Source: Sanderia malayensis (Eukaryota > Cnidaria > Scyphozoa > Semaeostomeae > Pelagiidae). From it: 64,000 bases of DNA. The stretch is taken from positions 1 to 64,000 of the forward strand of contig RQOL01000490.1 in the NCBI GenBank assembly GCA_013076295.1, in the 5' to 3' direction. The notes under the pieces are model-generated. The model ran no database searches, was not told the origin of the DNA, and saw only the letters and a program-made list of their open reading frames with translations. Position numbers and translations under genes: made by a program. Shown here in pieces: positions 11,617 to 22,083 of this stretch (position 1 is the stretch's first letter; each line of letters opens with the position of its first letter).

Positions 11617-12552
11617 GTCATGTGTATTGTAGGGTATGTATTGTAGGGTGTGTATTGTAGGGTATGTATTGTAGGGTATGTATTGTAGGGTATGTATTGT
11701 AAGGTATGTAATGTAGGGTATGTATTATAGGGTATGTATTGTAGGGTATGTATTGTAGGGTATGTTATGCATGGGTATGTATGGAAGGGTATGTATTGTA
11801 GGGTATGTATTGTAGGGTATGCATTGTAGAGTATGTATTGTAGGGTATGTATTGTAGGCTTTGTATTGTAAGGTATGTATTGTAAGGTATGTATTGTAGG
11901 GTATGTATTGTAAGGTATGTGTTGTAAGGTATGTATTGTACGGTATGTATTGTACGGTATGTATTGTTGGGTATGTATTGTATGGTATGTATTGTAAGGT
12001 TTGTATCGTAGGGTATGTATTGTAGGGCATACATCGTAGGGTATGTATTGTAGGGTATGTATTGTAGGGTATGTATTGTAGGGTATGTATTGTAGGGTAT
12101 GTATTGTAGGGTATGTATTGTAGGGTATGTTATGTAGGGTATGTATTGTAGGGTATGTATTGTAGGGTATGTTATGTAGGGTATGTATTGTAGGGTATAG
12201 ATTGTAGGGTATGTATTGTAGGGTATGTATTGTAGGGTTTGTATTGTAGGGTATGTATTGTAAGGTATGTGTTGTAGGGTATGTATTGTAGTGTATGTAT
12301 TGTAGGGTATGTATGGTAGGGTATGTATTGTAGGGTATGTATTGTAAGGTATGTATTGTAGGGTATCTATTGTAGGGTATGTATTGTATGGTATGTATTG
12401 TAGGGTATGTATTGTAGGGTATGTTATGTAGGGTATGTTATGTAGGGTATGTATTGTAGGGTATGTATTGTAGGGTATGTATTGTAGGGTATGTATTGTA
12501 AGGTATGTATTGTATGGTATGTATTGTAGGGTATGTAGTGTAGGGTATGTAT
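11617..12552 (+). repeat. 14-bp minisatellite (TAGGGTATGTATTG)n
   Basis: About 65 tandem copies of a 14-base unit with single-base variants and a few shortened units (tagggtatgtta). It runs directly into a Helitron 3' terminus, so it is probably the internal array of that element, as in the other Helitron copies here. The long translations through it are an artefact of a stop-free repeat. Confidence 0.95.
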
Positions 12553-12659
12553 GGGCATGAGCGGCGGCGAATGCAGCACGCGAAGCGCGCCAACCAGATT
12601 AAGCGTTGTTTACTTGACGGGCTCCGGGGAGGGAGCGAAGCGACCGGGCCCCCGGCTAG
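12553..12659 (+). mobile_element. Helitron 3' terminus
   Basis: The sequence gaatgcagcacgcgaagcgc, then caaccagattaag, ttacttgacgggctccgggg and cccccggCTAG matches the 3' module of the Helitron copies ending at 28529 and 49596. A GC-rich stem (ccgggg / ccccgg) immediately precedes the terminal CTAG (12656-12659), as Helitrons require. The minisatellite before it is likely part of the same element; its 5' end was not found. Confidence 0.7.
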
Positions 12660-13065
12660 TCTAGTATATATATTTTACGCAGTCATGTGACGACGCAATT
12701 TCCTTGCCCAAAACAATAGACTTGACCCGAAACAATAGGTCTAACACCCCAAAACAATGGACGAAAACAGCGAATGACGTATCCATAAAGGCTTTTTTCT
12801 GAGGCCCTTAATCTGCCTTATTTTTAAGTGAGCTGTTCCTTGCCGGCTGCACCAGAGAATTATCTATACGAGAGCTTACATTTTTGACTAAAAGGTTAAG
12901 AAATTCTGAGTTGAAGTTCGCTTCATTAGCTCTCACAAAAATATGATGGTTTACGTGGGCGAAACTTCCAAATTCGTATTGGGAACTCCATTTTTGAGCA
13001 AAGCATTCGCTGTTCACGTGTTGCATTTCACCTTTTGCTGCAAGTTGATTGACGCTTTTGCGTTT
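12660..13065 (+). mobile_element. Helitron 5' part, abutting the previous 3' terminus
   Basis: Begins TCTAGTATATATAT directly after the CTAG of the preceding element. It continues with the family 5' module (tgtgacgacg, gacccgaaacaataggt, aaaacaatggacgaaaac, aaaggctttttt) and the next module (gggcgaaacttccaaattcg at about 12958; ttcacgtg; ccttttgctgcaagttgatt). It is diverged and then ends at the hAT-like gene. Head-to-tail contact of two Helitron ends without a spacer is expected from rolling-circle multimers. Confidence 0.65.
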
Positions 13066-15666
13066 TCATGTGCCCTTTGAACATCTCTTTTTCTAAAATT
13101 CCTTCAATTTTTAAAGTTTTCATGTGAATCGAAAGCTGTAGGATATCTGAAGAGGTAAAGGTTTGAAGAATTCTTTCTACCTCTGGAAACCATGTGCATA
13201 TTTTCCAGCATGGACAATTTAGAATCTGTACTTTCACCATTAAGTCCATGACAGGCTTCATGACATCAACAACAGCACAGAGATCTGTTACGAAATCAAT
13301 GCCAGCAATTTCATACTCTTAGTTCAGCAAACCCAAATTTTCGGAATGCTTCTAAGTAAACTGGATAGCACTGGATGATGGTCAGAAATTCGTCATATTG
13401 TGAGGTCCAGAAACGAGTCGAACAGCTTCCCTTGGTCATCTTTAGCTTGAGGTTTTTTGCTCTCGATATTGCAATAGCAGTGCTGAGCATCTTCCCACGT
13501 TGAAGCATTGTATGAACGTTTTTGGCTCTGTTTACTATTCTCTTCAAATATGATTCTGATGAACCCCTTTTTCCATCATGAACATCAAGAATAGACAAGT
13601 TCAGCCAATGGGATGGGTTCCACACCACTTCTGAAAATGTTTCATCCATTGCAATTCCTATTAGAGAATGAAGAGTGCTTTTAAAGCTCGATGCTTGGTA
13701 TCACAGCAGGTTCCAACCCAGGCGGATTTCAACCTGAAATCCTTGCTATCTTTGTAGGTGGTACTTATTGTTTCAATTATCTGTGTTGTTAATTCATCTG
13801 CACAGCCATGACAAACCTCACCAGGATTCTCTTCATTTCCACTGGCATACACCACTGGCGAATTGACTGGAATGGCTACCCTTTCACCATTCACGATGGG
13901 GCAAATCATAATTGCATGATTTGAAATCCTGGCAGGAGTGCTGTTATCTGCACTGATAAAAAGATGTGGTGGAAAACCAGTTGAAGGTAATGGCTTTGAT
14001 AGAAAATTACCAATATTCTGATCAATCCAGAACTGCATACAAGCCATTATTTCATTAAAATGGTTTCTGAAGTGCCCAAAACTTGCCATGTCCCTCCCAG
14101 TTGCAATATTTGAAGCAATCTCACTTTCAAAATGTTGAGCTGCAGACTTTGATTTGATTACCGAAAGCACAATTCTTATGAGATTTTCAGAGACTTTTTT
14201 ACCAGGTGCCATTCTCTTTTTTATGGTTTCAGCATGTTGCAGTGCCTCAAAATGCAGTTTTGGATTTTATCCAGTGCAGGCAAGATGATTCTTTATGGAT
14301 CAGTTTATTTCGTACCACTCCTGATTTCCACCATAGATATAATTTTGTGATTTTTCTGGTGTAACAAGAAGGCCAGATGCAAGACTCCCAGAATAACCAC
14401 CTATTCCCCGTAGTGCAACCTTGCAAGGCTCCTGCAGGTTTGCACTTTTGCTTCCTCCATCACTTAAAAGATTAAAGCATGCCTCACACCTCAAAATAGA
14501 GGGAATTTTGTGTGTTGCATTTCCAGGAAAGAATCGTATGACTGGGAACTCCTTGGTAAGGTCAACAATATCTTTTATTTTCTTTCAATCAGGTTGCATG
14601 GCATCTTGAAATGCTATGGGTAATGAATACTGTTTCTCTCCAGATGTTTTAATTTTCAATGTTTCAACAGACTTTATTAAGCAATCAATCTTTGAATTTA
14701 GATCTTTGATTTCAATCATGGTACTTGTGTCATAAAGTTCATTTGTTTGCATTTGTGATGGATTGGTGATCTTTCTGTCTTCAGAATCAACATTTTTCAC
14801 GGATTTCTATTCAAAATCTTTAACAGGAACTTGCTTCTGCAATGCTCCAGATTTTATTTCACCTGGACTGTTCTCATTTTTATTTTGATTTGGAAATAGT
14901 GGCCTATTGAATTCCACACGTTTATCTTTACCTTTCCAATGGGTGAAATACTTTTGATTACGTGCTGCTTTGTTATCAACTCCAAAACATTCAAAATTGT
15001 TTATTTTGACTATTTTCAGTGTTTTTCCTGGAGGGTGCCTTGAAATATGCCGTTCTTTGGTATGGCTATCACGCTGTGACATAACATAGGTTGATGGTGC
15101 CTTACCATCATGAAAACAATCGATACAAATGGATCTGCTCTCAGTATTCTTGTATATTTTTGCAATTGTCGCTTAAGCTCAGATGAAGAGCTGTATTTTA
15201 CAAGCCAAGACGTGGTTTTCTTTACTGGGGGTTCATTTTCACAATTGCTACACAGAATGGATGATCCATATCCCTCATCAGATGAACTTTCCTGCCTTCC
15301 ACATATAGCATGGACTTTGTTGTGATAAACTGAACATTTATGGGCAGCACTGCTTTCCTTCTTGCATACACAAGAAATTTTTCCTTCAGTTTCTTTAAAA
15401 TAAGAATATAGACAGATGAGATCAGATGATGCCAGGTAGCCAGGACACTATTTATTTGGTTGAATGAGACAAAAATTGTGTGTGTGTGTGTGTGATCAGA
15501 TCAGTTACAGTCTGTGACTGATGTGTACCTAACTGATTAGAGTAGAGAGCCCCAGCAAAAACATGAATCTCCACTTACCAGGATCAGGATCTTCACAGCT
15601 TTCCTCCATCATTTTGGACTTGTTGATGGCTGCATGCATGCATGCTTTCTTGAGTGCACCATGCTT
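13066..15666 (-). pseudogene. hAT-like transposase-derived gene (KIAA1586-like), multi-exon, broken
   Basis: Minus strand. Exon 15666-15579 (KHGALKKACMHAAINKSK) has a proper acceptor (gatcag) and donor (GTAAGT). It joins in phase to an exon from 15392 (acceptor attttaaag) encoding a zinc finger: CVCKK, HKCSVYHNKVHAICG, then ILCSNC. Next come QRDSHTKERHI (15075-15040), a coiled segment (MIEIKDLNSKIDCLIKS, 14715-14665), FPGNATHKIPSILRCEACF (14530-14470), and an RNase H-like core: HLFISADNSTPARISNHAIM (13970-13910), NPSHWLNLSILDVHDG (13617-13570), RAKNVHTMLQRGKM (13530-13485) and KPVMDLMVKVQIL (13260-13220). This is the order of the hAT-related KIAA1586/ZNF862-like proteins. At least four frame breaks indicate a pseudogene. 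A truncated Helitron adjoins its 3' end. Confidence 0.72.
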
Positions 15667-16230
15667 CTGATCATTCAATTCAATTAGACACACAAAAAAC
15701 TTCAATACGAGGTCGTTTTGATGATGCTTGTTTCTTCCCACAGTTTGACCGAAAAATCTTCCGCCACAGCATAAACTTTGAAAACTTTTCCGCCGATTTT
15801 GGTTTGGCAGAAAATTTCAGCCATTGCTCCCCGTCACAGATCTGTGGCGGAAGGCCCTCGGAATGCAGTATGGGTGGGAAGCCCCCACATAATCATTATA
15901 AGCAGCTGTGGAAATAGAGCCTCGATTCCATGATGCAACAACAACTCGTGACTTGAAATAAATATTTTCACACAAATGCCAAAATGCTGGAGGAAATAAG
16001 AGCTTTTCAATTTTTCTTACAAAAGAGAAAACTTTTGCTAAAAATTTATAATGGAAGAAAATCAAAATAAAATCATGGAAGATAGCTGCGCAATAACAGT
16101 GGGATAGACATGAAGAAATTACTTTTAAAATTAAACTGCCAAATAGACAAGGGGTTGGATGAACTGAATTAAAATTGTACCATACCGTCTTAACTACGAT
16201 CTAAATTTTCTTTTCAGAATTTAATCAATC
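15667..16230. other. Spacer without recognised gene
   Basis: Probably upstream intron or flank of the minus-strand hAT-like gene on one side and an intron of the plus-strand unknown gene on the other, since a good acceptor (ttttcttttcag) sits at about 16219. No repeat or RNA gene recognised. Confidence 0.3.
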
Positions 16231-16870
16231 TGCTTGAAATATGCCCTCGCAAAGCACAAGTGAGAGCGTTAGTGAAAAGAGCTTATTCAGGAAACAGGCA
16301 TGTTTGCTTAACTTGCGCAAAAAGTAGCAAAACTGAAGAGATATTGTTCCCTTGGATCATTCCTCTTTTCCAAGAGAAATTCGAGATTTGGCGATGACAA
16401 GTGAGAAAGCCACAAAAAAGAAATCAGGAGAGCCAGACAAAGACAAATCAACAGTTGACTCATTTCAGATTGTCACAGAGCAAAAGGGTCAAGGAGCAGA
16501 ACAAAAATTTGAGCTTCAGGGTGAAGGAGATCTTGGCAGTGATGGAAATCCTCACAATGTGAAAAAAGGTGACAGTTTGATGCAAAGTGCCTTAGAGGGC
16601 TATGTGGAAGTAACCACGCCTGACTTTGAGCAAAGGATGCTGGAAATGATAGAAAAACTCAACAGGAAAGTTAATAGCCTTTCAACGTCCAGTGGCTCAA
16701 CACTGCCAATTGGAGGCCCTACATTTACTGATGCATTTAGCAACAAAATGAGACAGTCTTATGATAAGATGAAAGAATGGAAAAACGTTAAGAATATCGT
16801 TGAGGTCGTTACTAATTTAAATGGGGAAAAAGGTGCAAATAGGGCCAGAAAAATTCAAAACTTTGACTAT
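16221..16870 (+). CDS. Unknown protein segment, coding exon(s) truncated by a Helitron
   Basis: Not recognised. A polypyrimidine acceptor precedes 16221. The clear open frame is 16352-16870, hydrophilic and Lys/Glu-rich: SEKATKKKSGEPDKDKS, then a possible coiled coil (DFEQRMLEMIEKLNRKVNSL, about 16622-16680), then GPTFTDAFSNKMRQSYDKMK and a basic end (GANRARKIQNFDYG). Another frame upstream starts ATG at 16242 (MPSQSTSESVSEKSLF), out of phase, implying a frameshift or splice. The frame runs into the truncated 3' side of a minus-strand Helitron at about 16871; the last residues before the stop are transposon-derived. It may belong to the same gene as 17826-18038. Confidence 0.4.
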
Positions 16871-17579
16871 GGCCTAAGCGTTGTTAGCATGCCGAAGTAA
16901 CAATGGCGGTCGCCTACTACGAAACCTACAACTATTTCATTCAAAAAACAAAACAAAGCTATCACCTGTGTTCTCTATTGTTTCCTGCAACTCTCCAGGG
17001 GTCTTTCAAACAATTAACAGCTCTTCACAAAGATAATTCAGCTCGTAAAACATTTTGAAAGGCGTCCATCTCACTTTTTCTGTACAAAACAAAAACACGC
17101 GTCTTCTCCAAAAGTACCTGCTGCCAGCCGAGGGCAAATTTGCATGATGACGAAAAATACGTCACTGTTCACGTGGAGTTGCGAAAGGGCCAATCAAATT
17201 GCAGCAAAAGGCGAAACGGGTCACATGAAGTGCGAATACTTTGTTCGAAAATGGAGTTGGGGACGCTAATTTGGAAGTTTCACCAGCGTAAACCGTCGTT
17301 TTTTCGTGATAACACAACCAGGAGAACAATTAATGGAATAACTCAAAAATTCTTTAAAAATAGGCTTCCAAAAATAGATAACTTTTCCCTACTCCAGAAA
17401 CGGAGCCTTTCCATGCAAGTGCCAACCTTGTGCGCCCCCATTCAAAAAAGCCTTATTGATCACCAATTCGCCGTTTCGTCCCATTGTTTTGGGGCGTTCG
17501 GCGTATTGTTTTGGGTCGAATCTATTGTTTTTGGCAAGAAAATGCGTCATCACATTACCTCCGCAGAATATATATTCGA
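16871..17579 (-). mobile_element. Helitron copy, 3'-truncated, no minisatellite
   Basis: Minus-strand copy. The 5' terminus TCGAATATATATTCTG (reverse complement of 17579 downward) is flanked by A, as expected for insertion between A and T. It contains both conserved modules (paired aacaat motifs; gacggtttacgctggtgaaac; ccctcggctggcagcaggtac) and ends at ggcctaagcg / gccgaagtaacaatgg. The minisatellite and the CTAG end are missing. High similarity to 18039-19059, 26930-28529 and 47772-49596. Confidence 0.75.
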
Positions 17580-17825
17580 TAACTAATCAACAATCTGTTG
17601 CATCATTGTTTGAATCATCGTTTCAAAGGTTCCCTACACATTCAAAATCAATAAAAACGTTCCATTACACTCATTATTTCAGTTGCCAAGATGTTGTTAA
17701 CATTGGCATGTATTATAATCAATGACTTGAGATCATTTTTCTCAAAAAAATTTTACCATTGTTTTATTTGAAGGAGCATTTTAGATTAGAGTAGGTATTG
17801 ATACAAAGGTGCAAATTCGACCTCT
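17580..17825. other. Spacer between Helitron copy and unknown coding segment
   Basis: AT-rich and without an assigned gene. It may be an intron of the unknown plus-strand gene whose coding segments flank it. Confidence 0.3.
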
Positions 17826-18038
17826 AATCTTCGAAGAGCAGGATACGGGAATTTGCATAGGTTTCTGGAATGTGCATGCACAAGCGTCAATTTAGGTGAT
17901 CAACCACATTTTGCAGAATTCGCATCAATAAAAAAAGATGAATGGGAAGATAGAATTAATGATGTTTTGAAGGCATTGTTCAGAAATAGGACGGTTTGCT
18001 GTAATGCGGCTTTAGACAGAGAAGCAAGTTATATATCA
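17826..18038 (+). CDS. Unknown protein segment interrupted by a Helitron
   Basis: Open frame around 17853-18038 encoding MHRFLECACTSVNLGDQPHF and KKDEWEDRINDVLKALFRN, then CCNAALDREASYIS, with protein-like composition. The frame runs into the CTAG end of a minus-strand Helitron at 18039. Beyond that element another frame (19060-19168: KKQYEIASLWADFLLRIIKH, DVDVDIPQNDFF) also looks coding, but it is not in the same phase by simple excision. Family not recognised. Confidence 0.4.
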
Positions 18039-19059
18039 CTAGGGGTCATCACTCGCTTCGCTGGTTCGCCCCAGCCCGTCAAGTAAAAAAACTTAATTTG
18101 GTTGGCGCATTTCATGCGCTGCATTCCCCAACGCTCATGACCTTTTCAACCCCACTTACGATGGGTTAGCTCGCTATGCTCGCCTGTCTAGCTGTTATCA
18201 AGAAACATTGACTAATAGGGTGCACTTGGTGCGCTGCATTCGCTCCCGCCCATGCCTCTGCGTACTCCTCTTACAATAGTTTGGCTCGCTCCGCTCGCCT
18301 CATAATCGTGTATCATAATTTGTTTTTAACACTTTGACTTTTGTTACATTAGGCCTAAGCGTCACAGTATGCCGAAGTAACAATGAGGGTCGTACAAAAA
18401 CTAAAACTATCTCACTCAAAAAACAAAACAAAGCTATCACCTGTGTTGTCAATTGTCTCCTGTAATTTTACAGAGGTCTCTCAAACAATTAGCAAGGCTT
18501 TGCAAAGAAAATTCAGGTCGTAAAACACTTTGAAAGGCACCCAGTAAATCCTTTGTGTTGAAAACAAAAACACACATCTTCTCCAAAAGTACCTGCTGTT
18601 CAACCCGAGGGCTAATTTGCATAATAACGAAAAAGGTGTGACTTTTCACGTGAAGTCACGAAAGAGCCAATCAAATTACCGCAAAAGGTGAAACGTGTCC
18701 CATGAAGAGCGAACACACTGTTCGAAAATGGAGTTTGCGACGCGAATTTGGAAGTTTCGCCAGGGTAAACCGTCGTTTTTTCGTGATAGCACAATTAGTA
18801 GAATAATTAATGGAATAACTCAAAAATTCTTTTAAAATAGGCTTCTAAAAATAGATAACTTTTGCCTACTCCAGAAACGGAGCCTATCCATGCAAGTCTC
18901 AACCTTTTGCGACCCCATTGAAAAAAGCCTTATTGATCACCGATTTGCCGTTTCGTCCCATTGTTTTTGGGCGTTCGACCTATTGTTTCGGGTCGAATCT
19001 ATTGTTTTAGGCAGAGTTTCGCCACCATCACGTGACCTCCGCAGAATATATATATTAGA
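18039..19059 (-). mobile_element. Helitron copy with about 1.7 minisatellite units
   Basis: Complete at both ends on the minus strand: 5' TCTAATATATATATTCTG starting at 19059 and preceded by A, and 3' gatgaccccCTAG ending at 18039 followed by T. Order: 5' module (19059-18900), conserved middle (18900-18345), short 114-bp-type array (18310-18110), 3' module (18110-18039). The smallest complete member of the family in the window (1021 bases). No protein is encoded, so it is a non-autonomous Helitron. Confidence 0.8.
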
Positions 19060-19195
19060 TTTTTCAAAGAAACAATATGAAATTGCTAGTTTATGGGCAG
19101 ATTTTTTGCTTCGTATCATTAAGCACGATGATGTTGATGTTGATATACCCCAAAATGATTTTTTCTGATGAATTATATGTGTGTGTGTTTAATTT
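19060..19195 (+). other. Possible coding remnant after the Helitron
   Basis: The frame continuing out of the Helitron reads KKQYEIASLWADFLLRIIKH followed by an Asp-rich tail and a stop at 19168. It has protein-like composition, and its N-terminal side has been lost or shifted by the Helitron insertion. Not recognised. Confidence 0.3.
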
Positions 19196-19465
19196 GTGTA
19201 CACAAGAGTCTATATATGGAATCCATTTGATTATAATGATGATGATTATAATGGTTCAAGGTCAGAGGGGGAGAAACCAATCCATTCGCAAAAGGGGAAG
19301 TCTAACAGAAAGAGATGTAGAATGGTTATGGGTAAGGGGCTCTTTAAGAATATACGAAGTTGGATTGTGAAAACAGCTATTGCAACAACACCACTACCAG
19401 GATTACAGCGAGAGTTGAAACCAACAAAATGGAAAAAGGGTTTGAAAAAACCAAAGTCCCTATAA
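19196..19465 (+). CDS. Small basic hypothetical protein
   Basis: 89-residue frame starting at a GTA-rich region. An acidic start (NPFDYNDDDYNGS) is followed by a strongly basic stretch (HSQKGKSNRKRCRM) and a C-terminus rich in Lys (KPTKWKKGLKKPKSL). The sense strand is purine-rich from here to 20640, unlike the surroundings, and the small ORFs follow one another without splice signals. Function unknown; it may be a remnant of a viral-type or Polinton-type cluster (inference only). Confidence 0.35.
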   Translation: MYTRVYIWNPFDYNDDDYNGSRSEGEKPIHSQKGKSNRKRCRMVMGKGLFKNIRSWIVKTAIATTPLPGLQRELKPTKWKKGLKKPKSL

Positions 19466-19604
19466 TTCATCCCTAGAGAATTTTGGAGAGCTGCCGGAGT
19501 ACCGAAAAAAACCAAGCAAAAAGTGGGTATATGCAAATGAAGAAATTAAGAAATAGATTATAAAATAGTGAGGAACGCAACAATTTAATAGCTATGATAT
19601 AATC

Positions 19605-19982
19605 ATGGCTAGTATAGCAGTAAGTGTTGTAGCATCAATGCTGATAGACAATATGTTGAAGGATGATGGTGGAGTTGAAGCAACTAAACTAATGACGGGT
19701 GAAGGAAAGTATAGAAGGGATAGAATAGGAAAACGTGAAAGGAGAGGAGAGAGGAAATCAACAAACATGGGATCAACAATGGCACATGTGGCGGCTAGAC
19801 AAGCTATTAGGCAAGCTGCAAGGCAGAGTGGGAGAGCGCTTGCAAAACGAGCTAGTAAACAAGCTTTTAAGAAGTTAGTATTGAAAGGTGCTAAGAAAGC
19901 TGCAAAGGGTGGAGTAATCGTTGCAGCGGGATATGGTTTAGACACAACCATGAGGAAAATGCAAGGTGGTGGAAAGGGATAA
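19605..19982 (+). CDS. Small Ala/Lys/Arg-rich hypothetical protein
   Basis: ATG-initiated 125-residue frame. There is a hydrophobic N-terminus (MASIAVSVVASMLIDNML), a charged middle (KYRRDRIGKRERRGERK), and an amphipathic, strongly basic region (ARQAIRQAARQSGRALAKRA then KQAFKKLVLKGAKKAAKGG), followed by VIVAAGYGLDTTMRK. Such basic amphipathic proteins occur as nucleic-acid-packing or membrane-active proteins of DNA viruses and Polinton-like elements, but I see no diagnostic motif. The start has no competing upstream ATG in frame. A short downstream frame (20012-20068) is also basic. Confidence 0.45.
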   Translation: MASIAVSVVASMLIDNMLKDDGGVEATKLMTGEGKYRRDRIGKRERRGERKSTNMGSTMAHVAARQAIRQAARQSGRALAKRASKQAFKKLVLKGAKKAAKGGVIVAAGYGLDTTMRKMQGGGKG

Positions 19983-20084
19983 ATATGAAGGAAGCAGGTG
20001 CGGAAGAAGCGTATGAAAGGTAGACAAGGTGCAAGTAGGTCTATAAAGATAACTAAAGTGAGAACTTAAAGCTAATATTTTAAA

Positions 20085-20225
20085 ATGAGACTATTAGAAC
20101 AAATATACAAAGTTAGATTGTTAGTGATCAAGGTATTTTTACTACCAACTATGATGCTATTTCCGCCACATGTGGACTTCTGCGTGGAACCTGCAGCAAT
20201 AGGAGATGGAGAGGTTGTAAGTTAG
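20085..20225 (+). CDS. Very small hypothetical ORF
   Basis: 46 codons: MRLLEQIYKVRLLVIKVFLL, then PTMMLFPPHVDFCVEP and GDGEVVS. The hydrophobic N-terminal half could form a membrane segment. It lies between two other small ORFs on the same strand. Weak evidence on its own; listed because it fits the run of adjacent small ORFs. Confidence 0.25.
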   Translation: MRLLEQIYKVRLLVIKVFLLPTMMLFPPHVDFCVEPAAIGDGEVVS

Positions 20226-20247
20226 TTAGCATTAGATTGATAACTAA

Positions 20248-20634
20248 AATGAGGTAACTTCCTCCTTCTACAAAAAAATATTTCCTGAGAAATATGCTCT
20301 GATTGTAGAAGTGAACAATAAAGGTAAGATTTTCATCAAGAACATACAGCTCTCATCAACAGGATTCAACCGTTTGATTAGTGTAAGCAAAGGCCAACTT
20401 ATTGTGAATAAAGATGGACAGATTGCATTTAAAGGGAAGAACTCGGAAGATCTATTGGAATCAATGAGGGTGAATGTTACATCGAAGCAATATGCCAGAG
20501 GAACAACAAAATTTCTATCGCTTTACACAGAAGTTTTAGAAAAGTACTCAGATACTGCTATCAATGATATGATTAGGATGGAAATTTACATTAAAAAAAT
20601 TTACATGGAGATGAGCCACAGCAATTTTGTATGA
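20248..20634 (+). CDS. Hypothetical protein, start not clear
   Basis: Open from 20248 to a stop at 20634 (about 128 codons): FPEKYALIVEVNNKGKIFIK, a beta-rich middle (GFNRLISVSKGQLIVNKDG), and a helical end (KFLSLYTEVLEKYSDTAIND). No ATG occurs before the conserved-looking start, so an upstream exon or a lost start is likely. Composition is convincingly protein-like; no family recognised. Confidence 0.4.
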   Translation, partial: NEVTSSFYKKIFPEKYALIVEVNNKGKIFIKNIQLSSTGFNRLISVSKGQLIVNKDGQIAFKGKNSEDLLESMRVNVTSKQYARGTTKFLSLYTEVLEKYSDTAINDMIRMEIYIKKIYMEMSHSNFV

Positions 20635-21039
20635 GTGCAAGAAGTTGGAAAGGTGAGAAACCAACCAAGACCGGTGTATGGTGGCCCAAAGCGCTCATGT
20701 GTTTTTTCATGTTAGTATTTTTTTATTTAAACAATTCTATTTCAATTTTTAAAGTTTTATAAATATTTATATGTTTTTTGAAAATTATGTTAAATTATTT
20801 TGAATTCAACATTTTTTTCAAGTTACACTTGGTTTTGTAAATTGTTTTGCAATTTCAATTCAACTTCTATTTCTATTTTAAACTAGCAATAATGAACATT
20901 AGAATGCCACACAGCAGCAATTTTTATATGGAATTATCTTTTTAAAAGAAAAGCGATACTGTCGAATGGGAATGCTGCACCAGAATATTGCAATCACAGA
21001 TATGACTGAATGATATGCAGAAAAATATTGTATTCACAG
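20635..21039. other. AT-rich spacer
   Basis: Begins with ggtgtatggtggcc (20675), the same phrase that starts the AT-rich repeat at 28684, followed by T-rich sequence. Nothing else recognised. Confidence 0.35.
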
Positions 21040-21191
21040 GTAACCTAGCTGAGTTTGTCAGGTGTATTCCCGAAAGTTCCCATGGACCACAACCGAAGGT
21101 AGTGTCTTTGGAAGTTCAAAATAATTCGCACAACGGCACAACATTGCTGGAAGTTTTTAATAGACAATTGGGCTGGGCCACTGTTTATTGA
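21040..21191 (+). CDS. Possible terminal exon of an unknown gene
   Basis: Preceded by an acceptor-like tattcacag. The frame reads NLAEFVRCIPESSHGPQPK, then VVSLEVQNNSHNG and LLEVFNRQLGWATVY before a TGA. It is about 50 codons of balanced composition in an otherwise AT-rich, stop-dense region. No family recognised; it could be the last exon of a plus-strand gene or a decayed exon. Confidence 0.35.
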
Positions 21192-22083
21192 ATTGCAACA
21201 CGAATTTTATCCATGGCAGATAAAAGAATAAAGTATTTGGTATCTAATTAAAAAAACTGAAAACAACAAAATGTGACTGTACCATACCTTGAGAAGAAAG
21301 TACAGAATTTTTTTGTTGATATATATATTGCAAGCTCAAGCATTAAGTATCCATACACTATGGATGTTTCCAAGCATCAAATAAAATTAAACTTCACTGT
21401 AATTGTTATACCATGTGTATGCAATTAAGAATAAAAAGTTAATCTTGATTAAAGAAATATAAAAAAATTAATGGTAACTGTCAAAAAGTTTGGAAAGTCA
21501 TTCGTGTTTGACAAGTTTTGAAACAATCATTCTTTTATTGTATTCAATGTCAACACTTCCCATCATCAGCAGCTTCTGTTCGTCTTGGTCAATGGATGCT
21601 TCACCATAGCATTCAGATAAAGTTTTTCAAAAATATGGTTAAGAGATGCTGTGGCTCACCAGACCTTTCTGTTGTGATCTCACAGGAAAAGTTTTCCTTG
21701 CATTTCTTGCGAGGAAATTTCCTTGCGACAACTTGACTGGGCTCTTTCCTTCTTGCTTTTTGAGAAACAAGGTTCTTTTGGCAGTTGGAGACTCTATTAT
21801 CCTGATCTTTTTGCCAACGATTCTGATGTTTTTAACTGGAAATCAAAGAATTTGTTGCTCTTTGCTGACACTTTTGATGGTGAGACGTCGGAAATGTAAC
21901 CCTCTATATCTAAAAAATATATCAATGAACAGTATCACCAGAAGCTTCATGTTAGGAAAACGTTAATTTTTCCTACAAACGACTATATATTCGGTCGTAC
22001 AAACAAACAACCATCCTCAGAGTCAATTAAAATGCAATAGCGTAAATTAACAAATTAAAAATCGTTAACAAAGCTCGATAATG
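21192..22083. other. Unassigned AT-rich region
   Basis: Several short frames exist (for example 21518-21966), but none shows a motif or splice context I can support. No repeats recognised. Confidence 0.3.

Noticed and set aside
11725..12034. Long minus-strand open frames of Tyr/Thr/Pro/Ile-rich repeats
   Set aside because: They are translations of the 14-bp minisatellite, which lacks stops in several frames; the composition is purely periodic.
11617..12552. Interstitial telomere
   Set aside because: The unit contains TAGGG, but the 14-base period and sequence are not the metazoan TTAGGG repeat, and the array ends in a Helitron terminus.
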